Origin: Pseudomonas sp. BMS12
Lineage (GTDB): Bacteria > Pseudomonadota > Gammaproteobacteria > Pseudomonadales > Pseudomonadaceae
Assembly: GCF_001592875.1 (NCBI RefSeq)
Contig: NZ_LSOF01000005.1
Span: 249,912 to 313,911, forward strand
DNA: 64,000 nucleotides
Direction of reading: 5' to 3'
Below are positions 19,788 to 29,309 of this stretch, piece by piece (the first letter of the stretch is position 1; every line of letters begins with the position of its first letter). The notes beneath the pieces are model-generated. The model saw only the letters and a program-made list of their open reading frames with translations. It was not told where the DNA came from and did no database searches. The translations under genes were made by a program, and so were the position numbers.

Positions 19788-20006
19788 ATGTACGTTTGTC
19801 TCTGCCAGGGTGTTACCGACGGTCAAATCCGCGAAGCTATCTACGAAGGCTGCTGCAGCTATCGTGACGTTCGCGAAAGCCTCGGTGTGGCAACCCAGTG
19901 CGGCAAGTGCGCCTGCCTGGCCAAGCAAGTGGTGCGCGACACACTCGGCGAACTGCAGAACGGCCAGGCCGCCCTCGCCTGCCAGGCCAGCTTCGTCGCC
20001 GCCTGA
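19788..20006 (+). CDS. bfd: bacterioferritin-associated ferredoxin
   Basis: Bfd is a small [2Fe-2S] protein that docks on bacterioferritin BfrB and delivers electrons to release stored iron. At 72 residues it has all four ligands at Cys4, Cys6, Cys38 and Cys41 (MYVCLCQG and QCGKC), as in the P. aeruginosa protein. The start is fixed by this N-terminal motif. In P. aeruginosa bfrB is adjacent; no bacterioferritin gene follows here, since a bidirectional terminator and miaE come next. A partner ferritin must be encoded elsewhere. Confidence 0.95.
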   Translation: MYVCLCQGVTDGQIREAIYEGCCSYRDVRESLGVATQCGKCACLAKQVVRDTLGELQNGQAALACQASFVAA

Positions 20007-20020
20007 TTGCTCCGCATACG

Positions 20021-20050
20021 AAAAAGCCGGACTCGATGTCCGGCTTTTTT
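20021..20050. terminator. bidirectional terminator between bfd and miaE
   Basis: A 12-bp perfect stem AAAAAGCCGGAC/GTCCGGCTTTTT with a five-base loop lies between convergent bfd and miaE. Confidence 0.9.
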
Positions 20051-20065
20051 ATGCCTGCTGCAAAC

Positions 20066-20677
20066 TCAGCAGAGTTGCGGCACACCACTGTGAAAACGGA
20101 ACTCGCTATCGGGCGACTCGATCAGCTCGCGCTCGGCCTCGCGCACCCTGTCGACGACCCGCTCGACATCGGCCTTCTCGCCATATTGATAGGCAAGCTT
20201 GAGATAACCCTGAAAGTGACGCGCCTCGGACTTGAGCAGGCCGCCGTAGAACTTGCCCAGCTCCTCATCCAGATGCGGCACCAATGCCTCGAAACGCTCA
20301 CAACTGCGCGCTTCGATGAACGCCCCGACCACCAGCGTATCGACCAGCTTCTGCGGCTCATGGTTGCGCACCTGTCGACGCAGACCTGATGCGTAGCGCG
20401 ATGCGGAAATCGGCCGCGGGGCGATGCGTCGTTTCTTCATGATGCGCAACACCTGCTCGTGGTGCACCAGTTCCTCGCGAGCCAGGCGTGACATGAAATT
20501 GACCAGATCCAGGGACTGGTTGTACTTGGCGATCAACGCCATCGCCGTGGAAGCGGCCTTGAACTCGTTGTTCTTGTGGTCGATCAGCAGTGTTTCCTGG
20601 TCGGCCAGGGCCGCATCAACCCAGGCCGCAGGGGTCGGGCAGGCGAGAAAAGCATGGATGTCGAGGTCGGTATTCAC
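20066..20677 (-). CDS. miaE: tRNA-(ms2io6A37) hydroxylase
   Basis: MiaE hydroxylates the isopentenyl group of ms2i6A37 in tRNAs reading UNN codons. The 203-residue protein is helical, with the ferritin-like diiron ligands in the stretches NNEFKAA, EELVHHEQV, IEARSCERF and EARHFQGY. The start is a GTG giving (M)NTDLDIHAFL; there is no obvious Shine-Dalgarno, so the exact start is the weakest part of the call, but the conserved domain begins within the first 15 residues. It converges with bfd across a shared terminator. Confidence 0.93.
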   Translation of the reverse strand: MNTDLDIHAFLACPTPAAWVDAALADQETLLIDHKNNEFKAASTAMALIAKYNQSLDLVNFMSRLAREELVHHEQVLRIMKKRRIAPRPISASRYASGLRRQVRNHEPQKLVDTLVVGAFIEARSCERFEALVPHLDEELGKFYGGLLKSEARHFQGYLKLAYQYGEKADVERVVDRVREAERELIESPDSEFRFHSGVPQLC

Positions 20678-20827
20678 GGTGCGAATGCTGGCAGGCTGGG
20701 ACGAGGCGGGCCATTATACGGATGAGGGCGCAAGGGGCCAGCAATGCCGTGATGCAGGTCAACAGCGCCACCCGCGGCCACCTCTATAGTGGGCTGCATT
20801 CAAGCACCTCAAGACAGGGAGACGCTC

Positions 20828-21691
20828 ATGCAAGCCATACGCAGCATTCTGGTGGTGATGGACCCACAGCAACCCGAGGGACTGGCGCTCAAGCGCGCCA
20901 AGTTGATTGCCGGCGTCACCCAGTCGCACCTGCACCTGCTGGTCTGCGACAAGAAAGGCGATTTCAGCGCTTTCCTCAGCGAACAACAGTCCGCCCTGCA
21001 GGAGGAAGGCCACAGGGTCAGCATCCAGCAGGCCTGGCACGAAAGTACCTACCAGACCATCATCACCGTGCAGCAGGCCGAAGGTTGCGGCCTGGTCATC
21101 AAGCAGCACGTGCCGGACAACCCACTGAAAAAAGCCCTGCTGACCCCGGAGGACTGGAAGCTCCTGCGCTACTGCCCAAGCCCGGTACTGATGGTCAAGA
21201 CCGACACCCCCTGGGCGGGCGGCGTGATCCTCGCAGCAGTGGACGTCGGCAACAGCGACGCGGAACACCGCACCCTGCACTCGGGCATTGTCAGCCACGG
21301 CTATGACATCGCCCGCCTGGCCAATGCCACCCTGCATGTGATCAGCGCTCACCCCTCCCCCATGCTCTCGGCCGCCGACCCAACTTTCCAGCTCAAGGAA
21401 ACCATCGAGGCGCGCTATCGCGAGCAATGCAAAGCCTTCCAGGCCGAATACGACGTCAGCGACGAACGCCTGCACGTGGCGGAAGGCCCGGCCGACGTGT
21501 TGATCCCCTACACCGCCCACAAGCTCAGCGCCGCCGTCACGGTCATCGGCACGGTAGCCCGTACCGGACTGTCTGGCGCGCTGATCGGCAACACCGCAGA
21601 AGTCGTGCTGGATGCTTTGGAAAGCGACGTACTGGTACTCAAGCCGGACGACATCATCGCCCACCTGGAGGAACTGGTGGCCCAGCGCTGA
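20828..21691 (+). CDS. tandem universal stress protein (UspE-like)
   Basis: A 287-residue cytoplasmic protein made of two Usp domains (about 1-140 and 145-287). The ATG is preceded by AGGGAG. The C-terminal domain keeps the ATP-binding motif G-x2-G-x9-G-N (GTVARTGLSGALIGN, about 241-255). The N-terminal copy lacks it and ends in SPVLMVK, as in UspE of E. coli. UspE-type proteins influence stress resistance and motility or aggregation, but a specific role cannot be read here. A bidirectional terminator follows. In P. aeruginosa similar genes lie near acnB, as here. Confidence 0.85.
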   Translation: MQAIRSILVVMDPQQPEGLALKRAKLIAGVTQSHLHLLVCDKKGDFSAFLSEQQSALQEEGHRVSIQQAWHESTYQTIITVQQAEGCGLVIKQHVPDNPLKKALLTPEDWKLLRYCPSPVLMVKTDTPWAGGVILAAVDVGNSDAEHRTLHSGIVSHGYDIARLANATLHVISAHPSPMLSAADPTFQLKETIEARYREQCKAFQAEYDVSDERLHVAEGPADVLIPYTAHKLSAAVTVIGTVARTGLSGALIGNTAEVVLDALESDVLVLKPDDIIAHLEELVAQR

Positions 21692-21703
21692 CATGACCGC
21701 CAC

Positions 21704-21740
21704 AAACGAAAAGGCCGCCCTACAGGCGGCCTTTTCGTTT
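21704..21740. terminator. bidirectional terminator
   Basis: A perfect 16-bp stem AAACGAAAAGGCCGCC/GGCGGCCTTTTCGTTT with a five-base loop separates the convergent usp and DUF1289 genes. Confidence 0.9.
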
Positions 21741-21748
21741 ACAGCCCA

Positions 21749-22225
21749 TCACATGCGCACTTCCATGCCCTCACGCAGGAAGCGCGGCACGATATAGCGC
21801 TCATAGTGGGCCTCGGAAAGCAGGAAAAATTCGCGATCGATCGCCTCGCGCAACTCCGGCAGCTCCCAATCGCGAAACTCCGGCAGCAGGGTCATGCCGT
21901 AAGCGTCCAGACGGCTGATCAGGCGCGAGGCGCGGGCAATAAGCTGGTAGGCCCAGCAGTATTCGGACTGTTCCGGCAGGAAGCGCACCTGACGCTGCTC
22001 CAGCTGGATACGCAGGCGTTCGGCATCAAACACCTCGACCTTGCCCTGCATCACCTGCACCAGCAGCAGCTCCAGGCGCCGCCAAACGGCACGCTTCTCC
22101 TCTTCGCCATAGGCATTCCAATTCACCACCTCGTGATGAAAGCGTTTGCAGCCACGACAGACCACATCACCGTAAACGGTGGAGCAGAGACCGACGCAGG
22201 GAGTTTTGATGCGCTGATTGGACAT
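21749..22225 (-). CDS. DUF1289 family protein
   Basis: A 158-residue cytoplasmic protein. The N-terminal 55 residues are the DUF1289 domain with a four-Cys cluster TPCVGLC...CRGCKRF that probably binds zinc or an Fe-S cluster, followed by the conserved W-x-x-[YF]-x-x-x-E-[KR]-x-x-[VI]-W pattern (WNAYGEEEKRAVW). The C-terminal 100 residues are an extra helical region not present in the short DUF1289 proteins of other bacteria. The function is unknown. It is divergent from acnB across the 454-base leader region. Confidence 0.85.
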   Translation of the reverse strand: MSNQRIKTPCVGLCSTVYGDVVCRGCKRFHHEVVNWNAYGEEEKRAVWRRLELLLVQVMQGKVEVFDAERLRIQLEQRQVRFLPEQSEYCWAYQLIARASRLISRLDAYGMTLLPEFRDWELPELREAIDREFFLLSEAHYERYIVPRFLREGMEVRM

Positions 22226-22373
22226 TGGGGGAGAGACAACGAGTGCGGCGAAACAGGCGGGCCATATTAGCGCCTGCCCCGCTCAGGGTCATCATGACCC
22301 TACAGACCTTTGTCGACTTGCCAGACAAGCGACAGACAGTAGCCTAAGAAAGCGCCTGGAGCAGGCTTTGCGC

Positions 22374-22402
22374 TTAACTTTAGCGTGCCATTCCAGTAGA
22401 AT
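22374..22402 (+). promoter_or_regulatory. candidate acnB promoter
   Basis: TTAACT and TAGAAT are separated by 17 bases. Just after the -10, a hairpin ATCGG..GCCT-TTTT-AGGC..CCGAT spans 22401-22426. A start near 22409 would give a leader of about 270 bases before acnB. Confidence 0.45.
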
Positions 22403-22433
22403 CGGACCGCCTTTTTAGGCACCGATGTCCGTC

Positions 22434-22564
22434 AGAAGCTGTTTTCAAAGCGTCACGAGCACAGTTGATCCGCCAGGAACGTCGTTGGCGCAGATTCCCC
22501 AAGAGTCTCGCGCCAGCCCTCATCCACCCGCTTCCTGCGGCGTAAAACTTTGAAAGCAGCTTCT
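22434..22564 (+). repeat. 131-bp inverted-repeat element in the acnB leader
   Basis: The arms AGAAGCTGTTTTCAAAG (22434-22450) and CTTTGAAAGCAGCTTCT (22548-22564) are inverse complements with one mismatch. Inside, TGGCG (22486-22490) can pair either with CGCCA (22471-22475) or, as part of GGCGCAGA (22487-22494), with TCT-C-GCGCC (22506-22514), so two exclusive hairpins are possible. The element is the main content of the 454-base gap between the DUF1289 gene and acnB; no gene was seen in that gap. It could be a structured 5' leader or a small MITE-like element; no clear target duplication flanks it. Confidence 0.7.
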
Positions 22565-22679
22565 AGTATGAGGCTTTCGACACACCGGCCAGTACGCCCA
22601 CAAAGCGTAGCGGCGCGATGTGCGATGGTTTTGTGGATAAGCGTTGCGGGCCACCGCGACCACTGATGAGGGTAAAACT

Positions 22680-25289
22680 GTGCTTGAAGCCTATCGCAAA
22701 CACGTAGAAGAGCGCGCCGCGCTGGGTATCGTTCCCCAGCCGCTGAACGCCGAGCAAACCGCAGGCCTGGTCGAGCTGCTGAAAAATCCTCCCGCCGGCG
22801 AAGAAGCCTTCCTGGTCGACCTGCTGACCAACCGCGTTCCCCCGGGCGTCGACGAAGCCGCCTACGTCAAGGCCGGTTTCCTCTCCGCTATCGCCAAGGG
22901 CGAAGCCAGCTCCCCGCTGATCGACAAGCAACATGCCGTTGAGCTGCTGGGCACCATGCAGGGCGGCTACAACATCGCCACCATGGTCGAGCTGCTGGAC
23001 AGCGCCGAGCTGGCCGAAGTAGCTGCCGCGCAACTCAAGCACACCCTGCTGATGTTCGACGCCTTCCACGACGTTGCCGAGAAAGCCAAGGCTGGCAATG
23101 CCAACGCCAAGGCCGTCATGCAGTCCTGGGCCGACGGCGAGTGGTTCGTCAACCGCCCGGCCGTTCCAGAAAAAGTCACCCTGACCGTGTTCAAGGTCAC
23201 CGGCGAAACCAACACCGACGACCTGTCGCCGGCGCCGGACGCCTGGTCCCGCCCGGACATCCCGCTGCACGCCCTGGCCATGCTGAAAATGGCTCGCGAC
23301 GGCATCAACCCGGATCAGCCGGGCTCCGTCGGCCCCATCAAGCAGATGGAAGCGCTGAAAGCCAAAGGCTTCCCGGTTGCCTACGTCGGTGACGTGGTCG
23401 GTACCGGTTCTTCCCGTAAATCGGCCACCAACTCGGTGCTGTGGTTCTTCGGCGACGACATCCCGAATGTTCCGAACAAGCGCGCTGGCGGCTTCTGCTT
23501 CGGCACTAAGATCGCCCCGATCTTCTACAACACCATGGAAGACGCCGGCGCCCTGCCGATCGAATTCGACTGCACCAACCTGGCCATGGGTGACGTCATC
23601 GACGTGTACCCGTACAAGGGTGAAGTACGCCGCAACGGCAGCGACGAGCTGGTCACCAGCTTCGAACTGAAGACCGACGTGCTGCTCGACGAAGTTCGCG
23701 CCGGTGGCCGTATTCCGCTGATCGTCGGCCGCGGCCTGACCGAGAAGGCCCGCGCCGAACTGGGCCTGGGCCCAGCCGATTTGTTCAAGAAGCCGGTTGC
23801 TCCGGCCGACAGCGGCAAGGGTTTCACCCTGGCGCAGAAGATGGTCGGTCGCGCTTGCGGTCTGCCGGAAGGCCAGGGCGTACGCCCGGGCACCTACTGC
23901 GAACCGAAGATGACCACCGTCGGCTCCCAGGACACCACCGGCCCGATGACCCGCGACGAGCTGAAAGACCTGGCTTGCCTGGGCTTCTCCGCCGACCTGG
24001 TGATGCAGTCCTTCTGCCACACCGCTGCCTATCCGAAGCCGATCGACGTCAACACCCACCACACCCTGCCGGACTTCATCATGACCCGCGGCGGCGTGTC
24101 CCTGCGTCCGGGCGACGGCATCATCCACAGCTGGCTGAACCGCATGCTGCTGCCCGACACCGTGGGTACCGGTGGCGACTCGCACACCCGTTTCCCGATG
24201 GGCATCTCCTTCCCGGCCGGTTCCGGCCTGGTAGCCTTCGCCGCTGCCACCGGCGTAATGCCGCTGGACATGCCGGAGTCGGTACTGGTGCGCTTCAAGG
24301 GCAAGCTGCAACCGGGCATCACCCTTCGTGACCTGGTGCATGCCATCCCCTACTACGCGATCCAGGCTGGCCTGCTGACCGTCGAGAAGAAAGGCAAGAA
24401 GAACATCTTCTCCGGCCGCATCCTCGAGATCGAAGGTCTGGACGAGCTGACCGTCGAACAAGCCTTCGAGCTGTCCGACGCCTCCGCCGAGCGTTCCGCT
24501 GCTGGTTGCACCATCAAGCTGCCGGAAAGCGCCATCGCCGAGTACCTGAAGTCCAACATCACCATGCTGCGCTGGATGATCGGCGAAGGCTACGGTGATG
24601 CCCGTACCCTGGAGCGTCGCGCCCAGGCCATGGAAGCCTGGCTGGCCAACCCGCAACTGCTGGAAGGCGACAAGGATGCCGAGTACGCCGCCGTGATCGA
24701 AATCGATCTGGCCGACGTCAAGGAGCCTGTCCTCTGCGCCCCGAACGACCCGGACGACGCCCGCCTGCTCTCCACCGTACAAGGTGAGAAGATCGACGAA
24801 GTATTCATCGGCTCGTGCATGACCAACATCGGTCACTTCCGCGCTGCCGGCAAGCTGCTGGACAAGGTCAAGGGCGGCATTCCGACCACCCTGTGGCTGG
24901 CTCCGCCGACCAAGATGGACCAACACCAGCTGGTCGAGGAAGGCTACTACGGTATCTACGGCAAGGCTGGCGCGCGCATGGAAATGCCGGGCTGCTCGCT
25001 GTGCATGGGTAACCAGGCTCGCGTGAAGACCGGTGCAACCGTGGTTTCCACCTCCACCCGTAACTTCCCGAACCGTCTGGGCGACGCTACCAACGTGTAC
25101 CTGGCCTCTGCCGAACTGGCAGCAGTCGCTTCGATCATCGGCAAGCTGCCGACCGTCGAGGAGTACATGGGCTACGCGAAGAACATCGACAGCATGGCTG
25201 CCGACGTTTACCGCTACCTGAGCTTCGACCAGATCGCCGAGTACCGCGAAGCCGCCGCCAACGCCAAGATCCCTGCTGTTCAGGTCTAA
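22680..25289 (+). CDS. acnB: aconitate hydratase B
   Basis: AcnB isomerises citrate and isocitrate in the TCA cycle, and its apo-form can bind mRNA when iron is short. The start is a GTG with GAGGG seven bases upstream, giving [16 protein letters not shown] and 869 residues, the Pseudomonas length; ATG-initiated alternatives upstream have no family match. Order of domains: HEAT-like domain (about 1-160), swivel domain 4 (about 170-380), then catalytic domains with the cluster Cys in [10 protein letters not shown] and [10 protein letters not shown]. Its long leader and the iron centre make post-transcriptional control plausible. A strong terminator follows. Confidence 0.97.
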   Translation: MLEAYRKHVEERAALGIVPQPLNAEQTAGLVELLKNPPAGEEAFLVDLLTNRVPPGVDEAAYVKAGFLSAIAKGEASSPLIDKQHAVELLGTMQGGYNIATMVELLDSAELAEVAAAQLKHTLLMFDAFHDVAEKAKAGNANAKAVMQSWADGEWFVNRPAVPEKVTLTVFKVTGETNTDDLSPAPDAWSRPDIPLHALAMLKMARDGINPDQPGSVGPIKQMEALKAKGFPVAYVGDVVGTGSSRKSATNSVLWFFGDDIPNVPNKRAGGFCFGTKIAPIFYNTMEDAGALPIEFDCTNLAMGDVIDVYPYKGEVRRNGSDELVTSFELKTDVLLDEVRAGGRIPLIVGRGLTEKARAELGLGPADLFKKPVAPADSGKGFTLAQKMVGRACGLPEGQGVRPGTYCEPKMTTVGSQDTTGPMTRDELKDLACLGFSADLVMQSFCHTAAYPKPIDVNTHHTLPDFIMTRGGVSLRPGDGIIHSWLNRMLLPDTVGTGGDSHTRFPMGISFPAGSGLVAFAAATGVMPLDMPESVLVRFKGKLQPGITLRDLVHAIPYYAIQAGLLTVEKKGKKNIFSGRILEIEGLDELTVEQAFELSDASAERSAAGCTIKLPESAIAEYLKSNITMLRWMIGEGYGDARTLERRAQAMEAWLANPQLLEGDKDAEYAAVIEIDLADVKEPVLCAPNDPDDARLLSTVQGEKIDEVFIGSCMTNIGHFRAAGKLLDKVKGGIPTTLWLAPPTKMDQHQLVEEGYYGIYGKAGARMEMPGCSLCMGNQARVKTGATVVSTSTRNFPNRLGDATNVYLASAELAAVASIIGKLPTVEEYMGYAKNIDSMAADVYRYLSFDQIAEYREAAANAKIPAVQV

Positions 25290-25304
25290 GCGTTAGCCGC
25301 AATG

Positions 25305-25333
25305 AAAAGCCCCGCCTAGTGCGGGGCTTTTTT
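25305..25333 (+). terminator. acnB intrinsic terminator
   Basis: An AAAAGCCCCGC/GCGGGGCTTTT stem with a five-base loop and a six-T tail lies 15 bases after the stop. Confidence 0.92.
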
Positions 25334-25374
25334 ATGCCTGGGATATGCGGCGGGAACAGCTTTAGATGAGCATA

Positions 25375-25398
25375 TCGCGGCGAAAGCCGCTCCCACTG
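25375..25398. repeat. REP-like element
   Basis: TCGCGGCGAAAGCCGCTCCC followed by ACTG resembles the repetitive extragenic palindromes common in Pseudomonas (short GC hairpin followed by CTCCCAC). It lies in the convergent gap between acnB and murB, a typical place. Only one copy was noticed in the window. Confidence 0.55.
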
Positions 25399-25410
25399 GA
25401 ACAGAGCAGC

Positions 25411-26430
25411 TCAGAGAATGTTCGGCTCGATTTCCAGCTCTACGCCAAAACGCGCCAGGATATCCGCCTGGATACGCCGCGCCAGCGCCAGCAACTGAGC
25501 GCCCGTGGCGGCACCGTAGTTGACCAGCACCAGCGCCTGCAGGCGATGCACGCCGGCGTCCCCCTCGCGAAAGCCTTTCCAGCCGGCCCGTTCGATGAGC
25601 CAGCCAGCGGCGAGCTTCACCTGCCCCTGCCCTGCCGGATAGCTGACCAGATCGGCGTGCTCTGCACGGATACGTTCGGCAAGCTCGACTGGCACCAGCG
25701 GATTCTTGAAGAAACTGCCGGCATTGCCCAGCACGGCCGGGTCCGGCAGTTTTTCACTGCGAATGGCGCAGATGGCGCGACTGACATCCGCTGCACTTGG
25801 CGTATCAACACCTTCGGCCTGCAGACGTTGGCGCACTGGGCCGTAGTCCAGGTGCAGCGCGCCCTGCCGACTGAGGGCAAAGCGCACCCGCAGGATCAGC
25901 CAGCGGCCAGGCTGCTGCTTGAACAGGCTGTCGCGATAGGCGAAGGCGCACTCCTCCAGGCCAAATTCGCGCAATTCGCCGCTGTGTCGATCCAGCGCAG
26001 TCAGGCCGGCGAACACGTCCTTGATCTCGACGCCGTAGGCGCCGATGTTCTGCATCGGCGCGGCGCCGACGGTGCCGGGGATCAGGCTGAGGTTCTCCAG
26101 CCCGGTCAGCCCTTGCTGCAGACTCCACAACACGAAGGGATGCCAGGGCTCACCGGCCTCGGCCTCCACCAGCACCTGCTCGCCATCATCGGCGAGGATG
26201 CGCAGGCCACGATTGGCCATGCGCAGCACCAGGGCCTCGACATCGGCTGTCAGCAGCAGATTGCTGCCACCACCGATAGGCAGCAGCGGCAGGCCACGTC
26301 GCGCCGCTTCGGTCAGAGCCAGGCGTACTTCGTCATCACTGCCGGCCTCGGCGAACAGCCGGGCACGCACGTCCACCCCGAAGCTATTGAAGGGCTTGAG
26401 GGACAGGTTTTCCTGCAGATGAAGGCTCAC
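25411..26430 (-). CDS. murB: UDP-N-acetylenolpyruvoylglucosamine reductase
   Basis: MurB reduces enolpyruvyl-UDP-GlcNAc to UDP-MurNAc in peptidoglycan synthesis, using NADPH and FAD. The 339-residue protein has the FAD-binding motifs PIGGGSNLLL and NIGAYGVE and the catalytic GNAGSFFKNP with the proton-donor Ser. This is the type I enzyme. The start is a GTG that overlaps the stop of the phosphatase gene (GTGA), so it is translationally coupled as the last gene of the comEC-to-murB block. Confidence 0.97.
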   Translation of the reverse strand: MSLHLQENLSLKPFNSFGVDVRARLFAEAGSDDEVRLALTEAARRGLPLLPIGGGSNLLLTADVEALVLRMANRGLRILADDGEQVLVEAEAGEPWHPFVLWSLQQGLTGLENLSLIPGTVGAAPMQNIGAYGVEIKDVFAGLTALDRHSGELREFGLEECAFAYRDSLFKQQPGRWLILRVRFALSRQGALHLDYGPVRQRLQAEGVDTPSAADVSRAICAIRSEKLPDPAVLGNAGSFFKNPLVPVELAERIRAEHADLVSYPAGQGQVKLAAGWLIERAGWKGFREGDAGVHRLQALVLVNYGAATGAQLLALARRIQADILARFGVELEIEPNIL

Positions 26431-26891
26431 AGACGCCCCTTGATCTCGGCCAGCAGCGCATCGCTGGCCTGCTCAATCAGATCCAGCACCTGCTCGAAAC
26501 CATCGGCGCCGCCGTAATAAGGATCGGGCACCTCGTCCAGCGCCAGCTGGTAGCGACGCAGGAACAGGTCCAGCTCGGCACCACGCCCCTGCGGGCGCAG
26601 GGCCTGCAGGCGGGCCAGGTTGTCGTGGTCCATCGCCAGGATCAGGTCGAAGCGCTCGAAGTCGGCAGCCGTGGCCTGGCGCGCGCGCAGACTCGACAGA
26701 TCATAGCCGCGGCGCAAGGCCGCCTGGCTGGAGCGGCCGTCCGGCGCCTTGCCCACATGCCAGTCGCCGGTACCCGCGGAGTCCACCGTCACTCGATCGG
26801 CCAGTCCCGCGGCGTGCAGGCGCTGACGGAACACGCCCTCGGCGGTCGGCGAGCGACAGATATTGCCCATGCAGACGAACAGGACGCGCAT
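26427..26891 (-). CDS. low-molecular-weight protein-tyrosine phosphatase
   Basis: A 154-residue phosphatase. The start is the ATG overlapping the kdsB stop, placing the P-loop C-x5-R at residues 7-13 (VCMGNICRS), the expected position. The general-acid loop DPYYGG is near residue 120. LMW-PTPs dephosphorylate tyrosine kinases of capsule and exopolysaccharide systems, but no BY-kinase gene is in the window, and this one sits between kdsB and murB as in P. aeruginosa PA2978. Its substrate is unknown. Confidence 0.92.
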   Translation of the reverse strand: MRVLFVCMGNICRSPTAEGVFRQRLHAAGLADRVTVDSAGTGDWHVGKAPDGRSSQAALRRGYDLSSLRARQATAADFERFDLILAMDHDNLARLQALRPQGRGAELDLFLRRYQLALDEVPDPYYGGADGFEQVLDLIEQASDALLAEIKGRL

Positions 26892-27655
26892 CAGGCCCCC
26901 AGCAGGCGACGTACCCGCTCCAGGTCTTCCGGTGTATCGACACCGGCCGCCGGGGCCTCCAGGGCATCGGCGACATGAATGCGCACGCCGTGCCACAGGG
27001 CACGCAGCTGCTCCAGGCACTCGGTGTCTTCCAGCCAGCACGGGCCCCAGGCCACGAAGTCATGCAGGAAGCCGGCGCGGTAGGCGTAAATGCCGATGTG
27101 ACGACGGTATGGCACACCCTCGGGCAACACCTCGCGACTCTTGGCGAAGGCATCGCGAGCCCAGGCCAGGGGGGCGCGACTGAAGGTCAGGGCCAAACCG
27201 CTCTTGTCGGCGACCACCTTGACCACATTGGGGTTGAACAGCGCGGCAACGTCCTCGATCGGCTCGGCCAGGGTAGCGATGCCCGCCTGCGGATTGGCGG
27301 CGAGATTGGCCGCCACCTGATCGATAATGCTCGGCGGTACCAGCGGCTCGTCGCCCTGCACATTGACCACGATGGCATCGCTGGCCAGACCGAGCTGCTC
27401 GGCTACCTCAGCCAGGCGGTCGGTACCGGAGTTATGGTCGACACGGGTCAGCAGCACCTCGGCGCCGAATCCCTGGCAGGCCGCGAAGATACGTGCATCG
27501 TCGGTGGCAACCACCACGCGCTTGGCGGAGCTCTTCTTGGCCTGTTCCCAGACGTGCTGAACCATGGGTTTGCCGGCAATATCCTGCAGCGGCTTGCCGG
27601 GCAGGCGACTGGAGGCGTAGCGGGCGGGAATGACGACGGTGAAGGCTGTACTCAT
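26891..27655 (-). CDS. kdsB: 3-deoxy-manno-octulosonate cytidylyltransferase
   Basis: KdsB activates KDO as CMP-KDO for the LPS inner core. At 254 residues it carries the nucleotide-binding start [17 protein letters not shown] (residues 6-22), the NVQGDEPL metal site (about 97) and the RSRAPL-like stretch FSRAPL. It starts directly after the Trm112 gene (the two are adjacent, without spacer) and overlaps the phosphatase start. All neighbours in the block are envelope genes. Confidence 0.97.
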   Translation of the reverse strand: MSTAFTVVIPARYASSRLPGKPLQDIAGKPMVQHVWEQAKKSSAKRVVVATDDARIFAACQGFGAEVLLTRVDHNSGTDRLAEVAEQLGLASDAIVVNVQGDEPLVPPSIIDQVAANLAANPQAGIATLAEPIEDVAALFNPNVVKVVADKSGLALTFSRAPLAWARDAFAKSREVLPEGVPYRRHIGIYAYRAGFLHDFVAWGPCWLEDTECLEQLRALWHGVRIHVADALEAPAAGVDTPEDLERVRRLLGA

Positions 27656-27841
27656 TTACTTGTCCAGGCGCTCGTCGACGGTCAGGGTACGGGCTTCGCT
27701 CTCCAGCATCACCGGGATGCCGTCGCGGATCGGATAGGCCAGGCCGGCGCCCTTGCTGATCAGCTCGGTCTTGTCTTCGGAGAGCTGCAACGGGCCCTTG
27801 CAGACCGGGCAGGCCAGGATATCGAGCAGTTTGGTGTCCAT
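27656..27841 (-). CDS. Trm112 family protein
   Basis: A 61-residue protein starting [18 protein letters not shown] with a single CPVC pair. Proteins of this size and place, between lpxK and kdsB, are the bacterial Trm112/YcaR family. In eukaryotes and archaea Trm112 activates methyltransferases; the bacterial role is not settled. There is only one CxxC, so any zinc site would be incomplete or shared in a dimer. The ATG is used in preference to a much longer open frame that runs into lpxK. Confidence 0.88.
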   Translation of the reverse strand: MDTKLLDILACPVCKGPLQLSEDKTELISKGAGLAYPIRDGIPVMLESEARTLTVDERLDK

Positions 27842-27879
27842 CGGAATGTCCTTGCTGGCATTGAAGGCGCCGGCAGGAC

Positions 27880-28884
27880 TCAGGCCTGGGCCGGCAGTAG
27901 ACGGGTCAGTTCGCGGTCGAGCCAGGCGACGAAGGCCGGCGATGGCGCCGCATCCACGGCCAGATACCACCAGTTGTCGGCGGCGAAGGCCCGGCATTTC
28001 ACCGCATCCTTCTCGGTCATCACCAGTGGCAGCTCGGGGCTGAACTGCAACGCCTCGCGGCTGTAGCTGGCATGGTCGGCGAAGGGGTGCGCGATCGGCC
28101 GCCAGTTTAGCGCTTCGAGGGTGCGGAAGAAACGCTGCGGATTACCAATGCCGGCCACCGCGTGAAGCTGCTGCCCCGCCGCGAAGTGATCGAGATTGCG
28201 CCTTTCGCCACTGCGCAGATTGACCAGTGCCGTTGGGCGTAACTGCAAGGCGAAGCCCTGCGCGTCATCACTGGTCGCGCCGTTGCACAGCACGGCATCC
28301 ACCTCGGCCAGACGCTCCAGCGGTTCACGCAGAGGGCCGGCCGGCAGACAACGGCGATTGCCAAGACCGCGGGCGGCATCGATCAACACCAACTCCAAGT
28401 CGCGCGCCAGGCGGTAATGCTGCAGACCGTCGTCACAGAGGACCAGATCCATCTCTTCCTGTTCCAACAACGCCTGCACGGCGCGTGGACGCAGCGGATC
28501 GATCACCAGCGGCACACCGCTGCGCTGGACGATCAGCAGCGGCTCGTCGCCGGCCTCGCTGGCTGGATGCTCGGCACGCACCCGCCAGGGAAGCTCTGGA
28601 GGTTGGGCGCCATAGCCGCGACTGACCACGCCGACCCGCAAGCCACGGGAACGGCAGTGTTCGATCAGCCAGAGAATCATCGGGGTCTTGCCGGTGCCAC
28701 CGACGGTGACGTTGCCAACCACCAGCACCGGCACCGGCGCGCGGTAGATGTCACCCTCGCCCGCCAGGAAGGCGCGGCGCTTGCGCCGCACCACACTGCG
28801 GTACAGCCACTCCAGCGGGCGCAACAGGTGCAGAGCCGGATGGCCACCGTACCAGGCCGCGCTGAGCCGGTCGGCCAGGCTCAA
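27880..28884 (-). CDS. lpxK: tetraacyldisaccharide 4'-kinase
   Basis: LpxK phosphorylates the 4' position of the lipid A disaccharide at the inner membrane. The start is a rare TTG overlapping the exbD stop (TTGA); it gives (M)[17 protein letters not shown], matching the family start, and 334 residues. No ATG or GTG gives a comparable N-terminus. An N-terminal amphipathic helix precedes the P-loop [13 protein letters not shown] (about 56-68) and the catalytic CDDGLQHY region. The weak start codon suggests reinitiation after exbD. Confidence 0.95.
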   Translation of the reverse strand: MSLADRLSAAWYGGHPALHLLRPLEWLYRSVVRRKRRAFLAGEGDIYRAPVPVLVVGNVTVGGTGKTPMILWLIEHCRSRGLRVGVVSRGYGAQPPELPWRVRAEHPASEAGDEPLLIVQRSGVPLVIDPLRPRAVQALLEQEEMDLVLCDDGLQHYRLARDLELVLIDAARGLGNRRCLPAGPLREPLERLAEVDAVLCNGATSDDAQGFALQLRPTALVNLRSGERRNLDHFAAGQQLHAVAGIGNPQRFFRTLEALNWRPIAHPFADHASYSREALQFSPELPLVMTEKDAVKCRAFAADNWWYLAVDAAPSPAFVAWLDRELTRLLPAQA

Positions 28885-29309
28885 GGTTGCGCCCCGGCCT
28901 CGACGGTGGTGATGCGCAGGTGGGCGAAGCCCAGCTTGCCGGCAGCATCCATGGCGGTGATCACAGCCTGGTGCGGGGTCTTGGCGTCGGCGCTGATCAC
29001 CAGCGGCAGGCTGTTGTCGCCAGCGGACTCCTTGCCCAAGGCAGTCATCAGGCCGGCCAGATCGTTCTTCATCAACGCCTGGCCATTGAGCGAATAGCTG
29101 CCATCGGCGCCGATCAGCACCTCCAGCTGCTTCAGGGTGCTTTCCTCCGGCGGCGTACCGCTGGCGGCCTCCGGCAGATCGACCTTGAGCTGAGTTTCGC
29201 GGGTAAAGGTGGTGGTGACCACGAAAAACAGCAGCAGGATAAACACCACGTCGATCAGCGAGGCCAGGTTGATCTCGACGTTTTCTCGCGGTTTGCGCCG
29301 AAACTTCAC
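28881..29309 (-). CDS. exbD: ExbD/TolR family proton-channel subunit
   Basis: A 142-residue protein with a short basic N-terminus, one membrane helix (about 17-37) containing the essential Asp in [12 protein letters not shown], and a periplasmic ExbD/TolR domain. It pairs with the upstream MotA/TolQ/ExbB-like protein to use the proton gradient. The GTG start overlaps the exbB stop. In P. aeruginosa this is the second exb pair next to lpxK (PA2982); no tonB gene is adjacent, so the partner is unknown. Confidence 0.92.
   Translation of the reverse strand: MKFRRKPRENVEINLASLIDVVFILLLFFVVTTTFTRETQLKVDLPEAASGTPPEESTLKQLEVLIGADGSYSLNGQALMKNDLAGLMTALGKESAGDNSLPLVISADAKTPHQAVITAMDAAGKLGFAHLRITTVEAGAQP

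Noticed and set aside
22563..24926. 787-codon open frame antisense to acnB
   Set aside because: It is a mirror of a highly conserved GC-rich gene; the sequence is low-complexity and rich in His/Gly/Val with no family match. Similar long antisense frames lie opposite topA, rsxC and gap.
25334..25410. Insertion-sequence remnant near the REP-like element
   Set aside because: No transposase fragment or paired inverted ends; a single REP-like hairpin explains it.
27842..27997. N-terminal extension of the Trm112 gene
   Set aside because: The upstream codons overlap lpxK out of frame and are not typical; the short form matches the family exactly.
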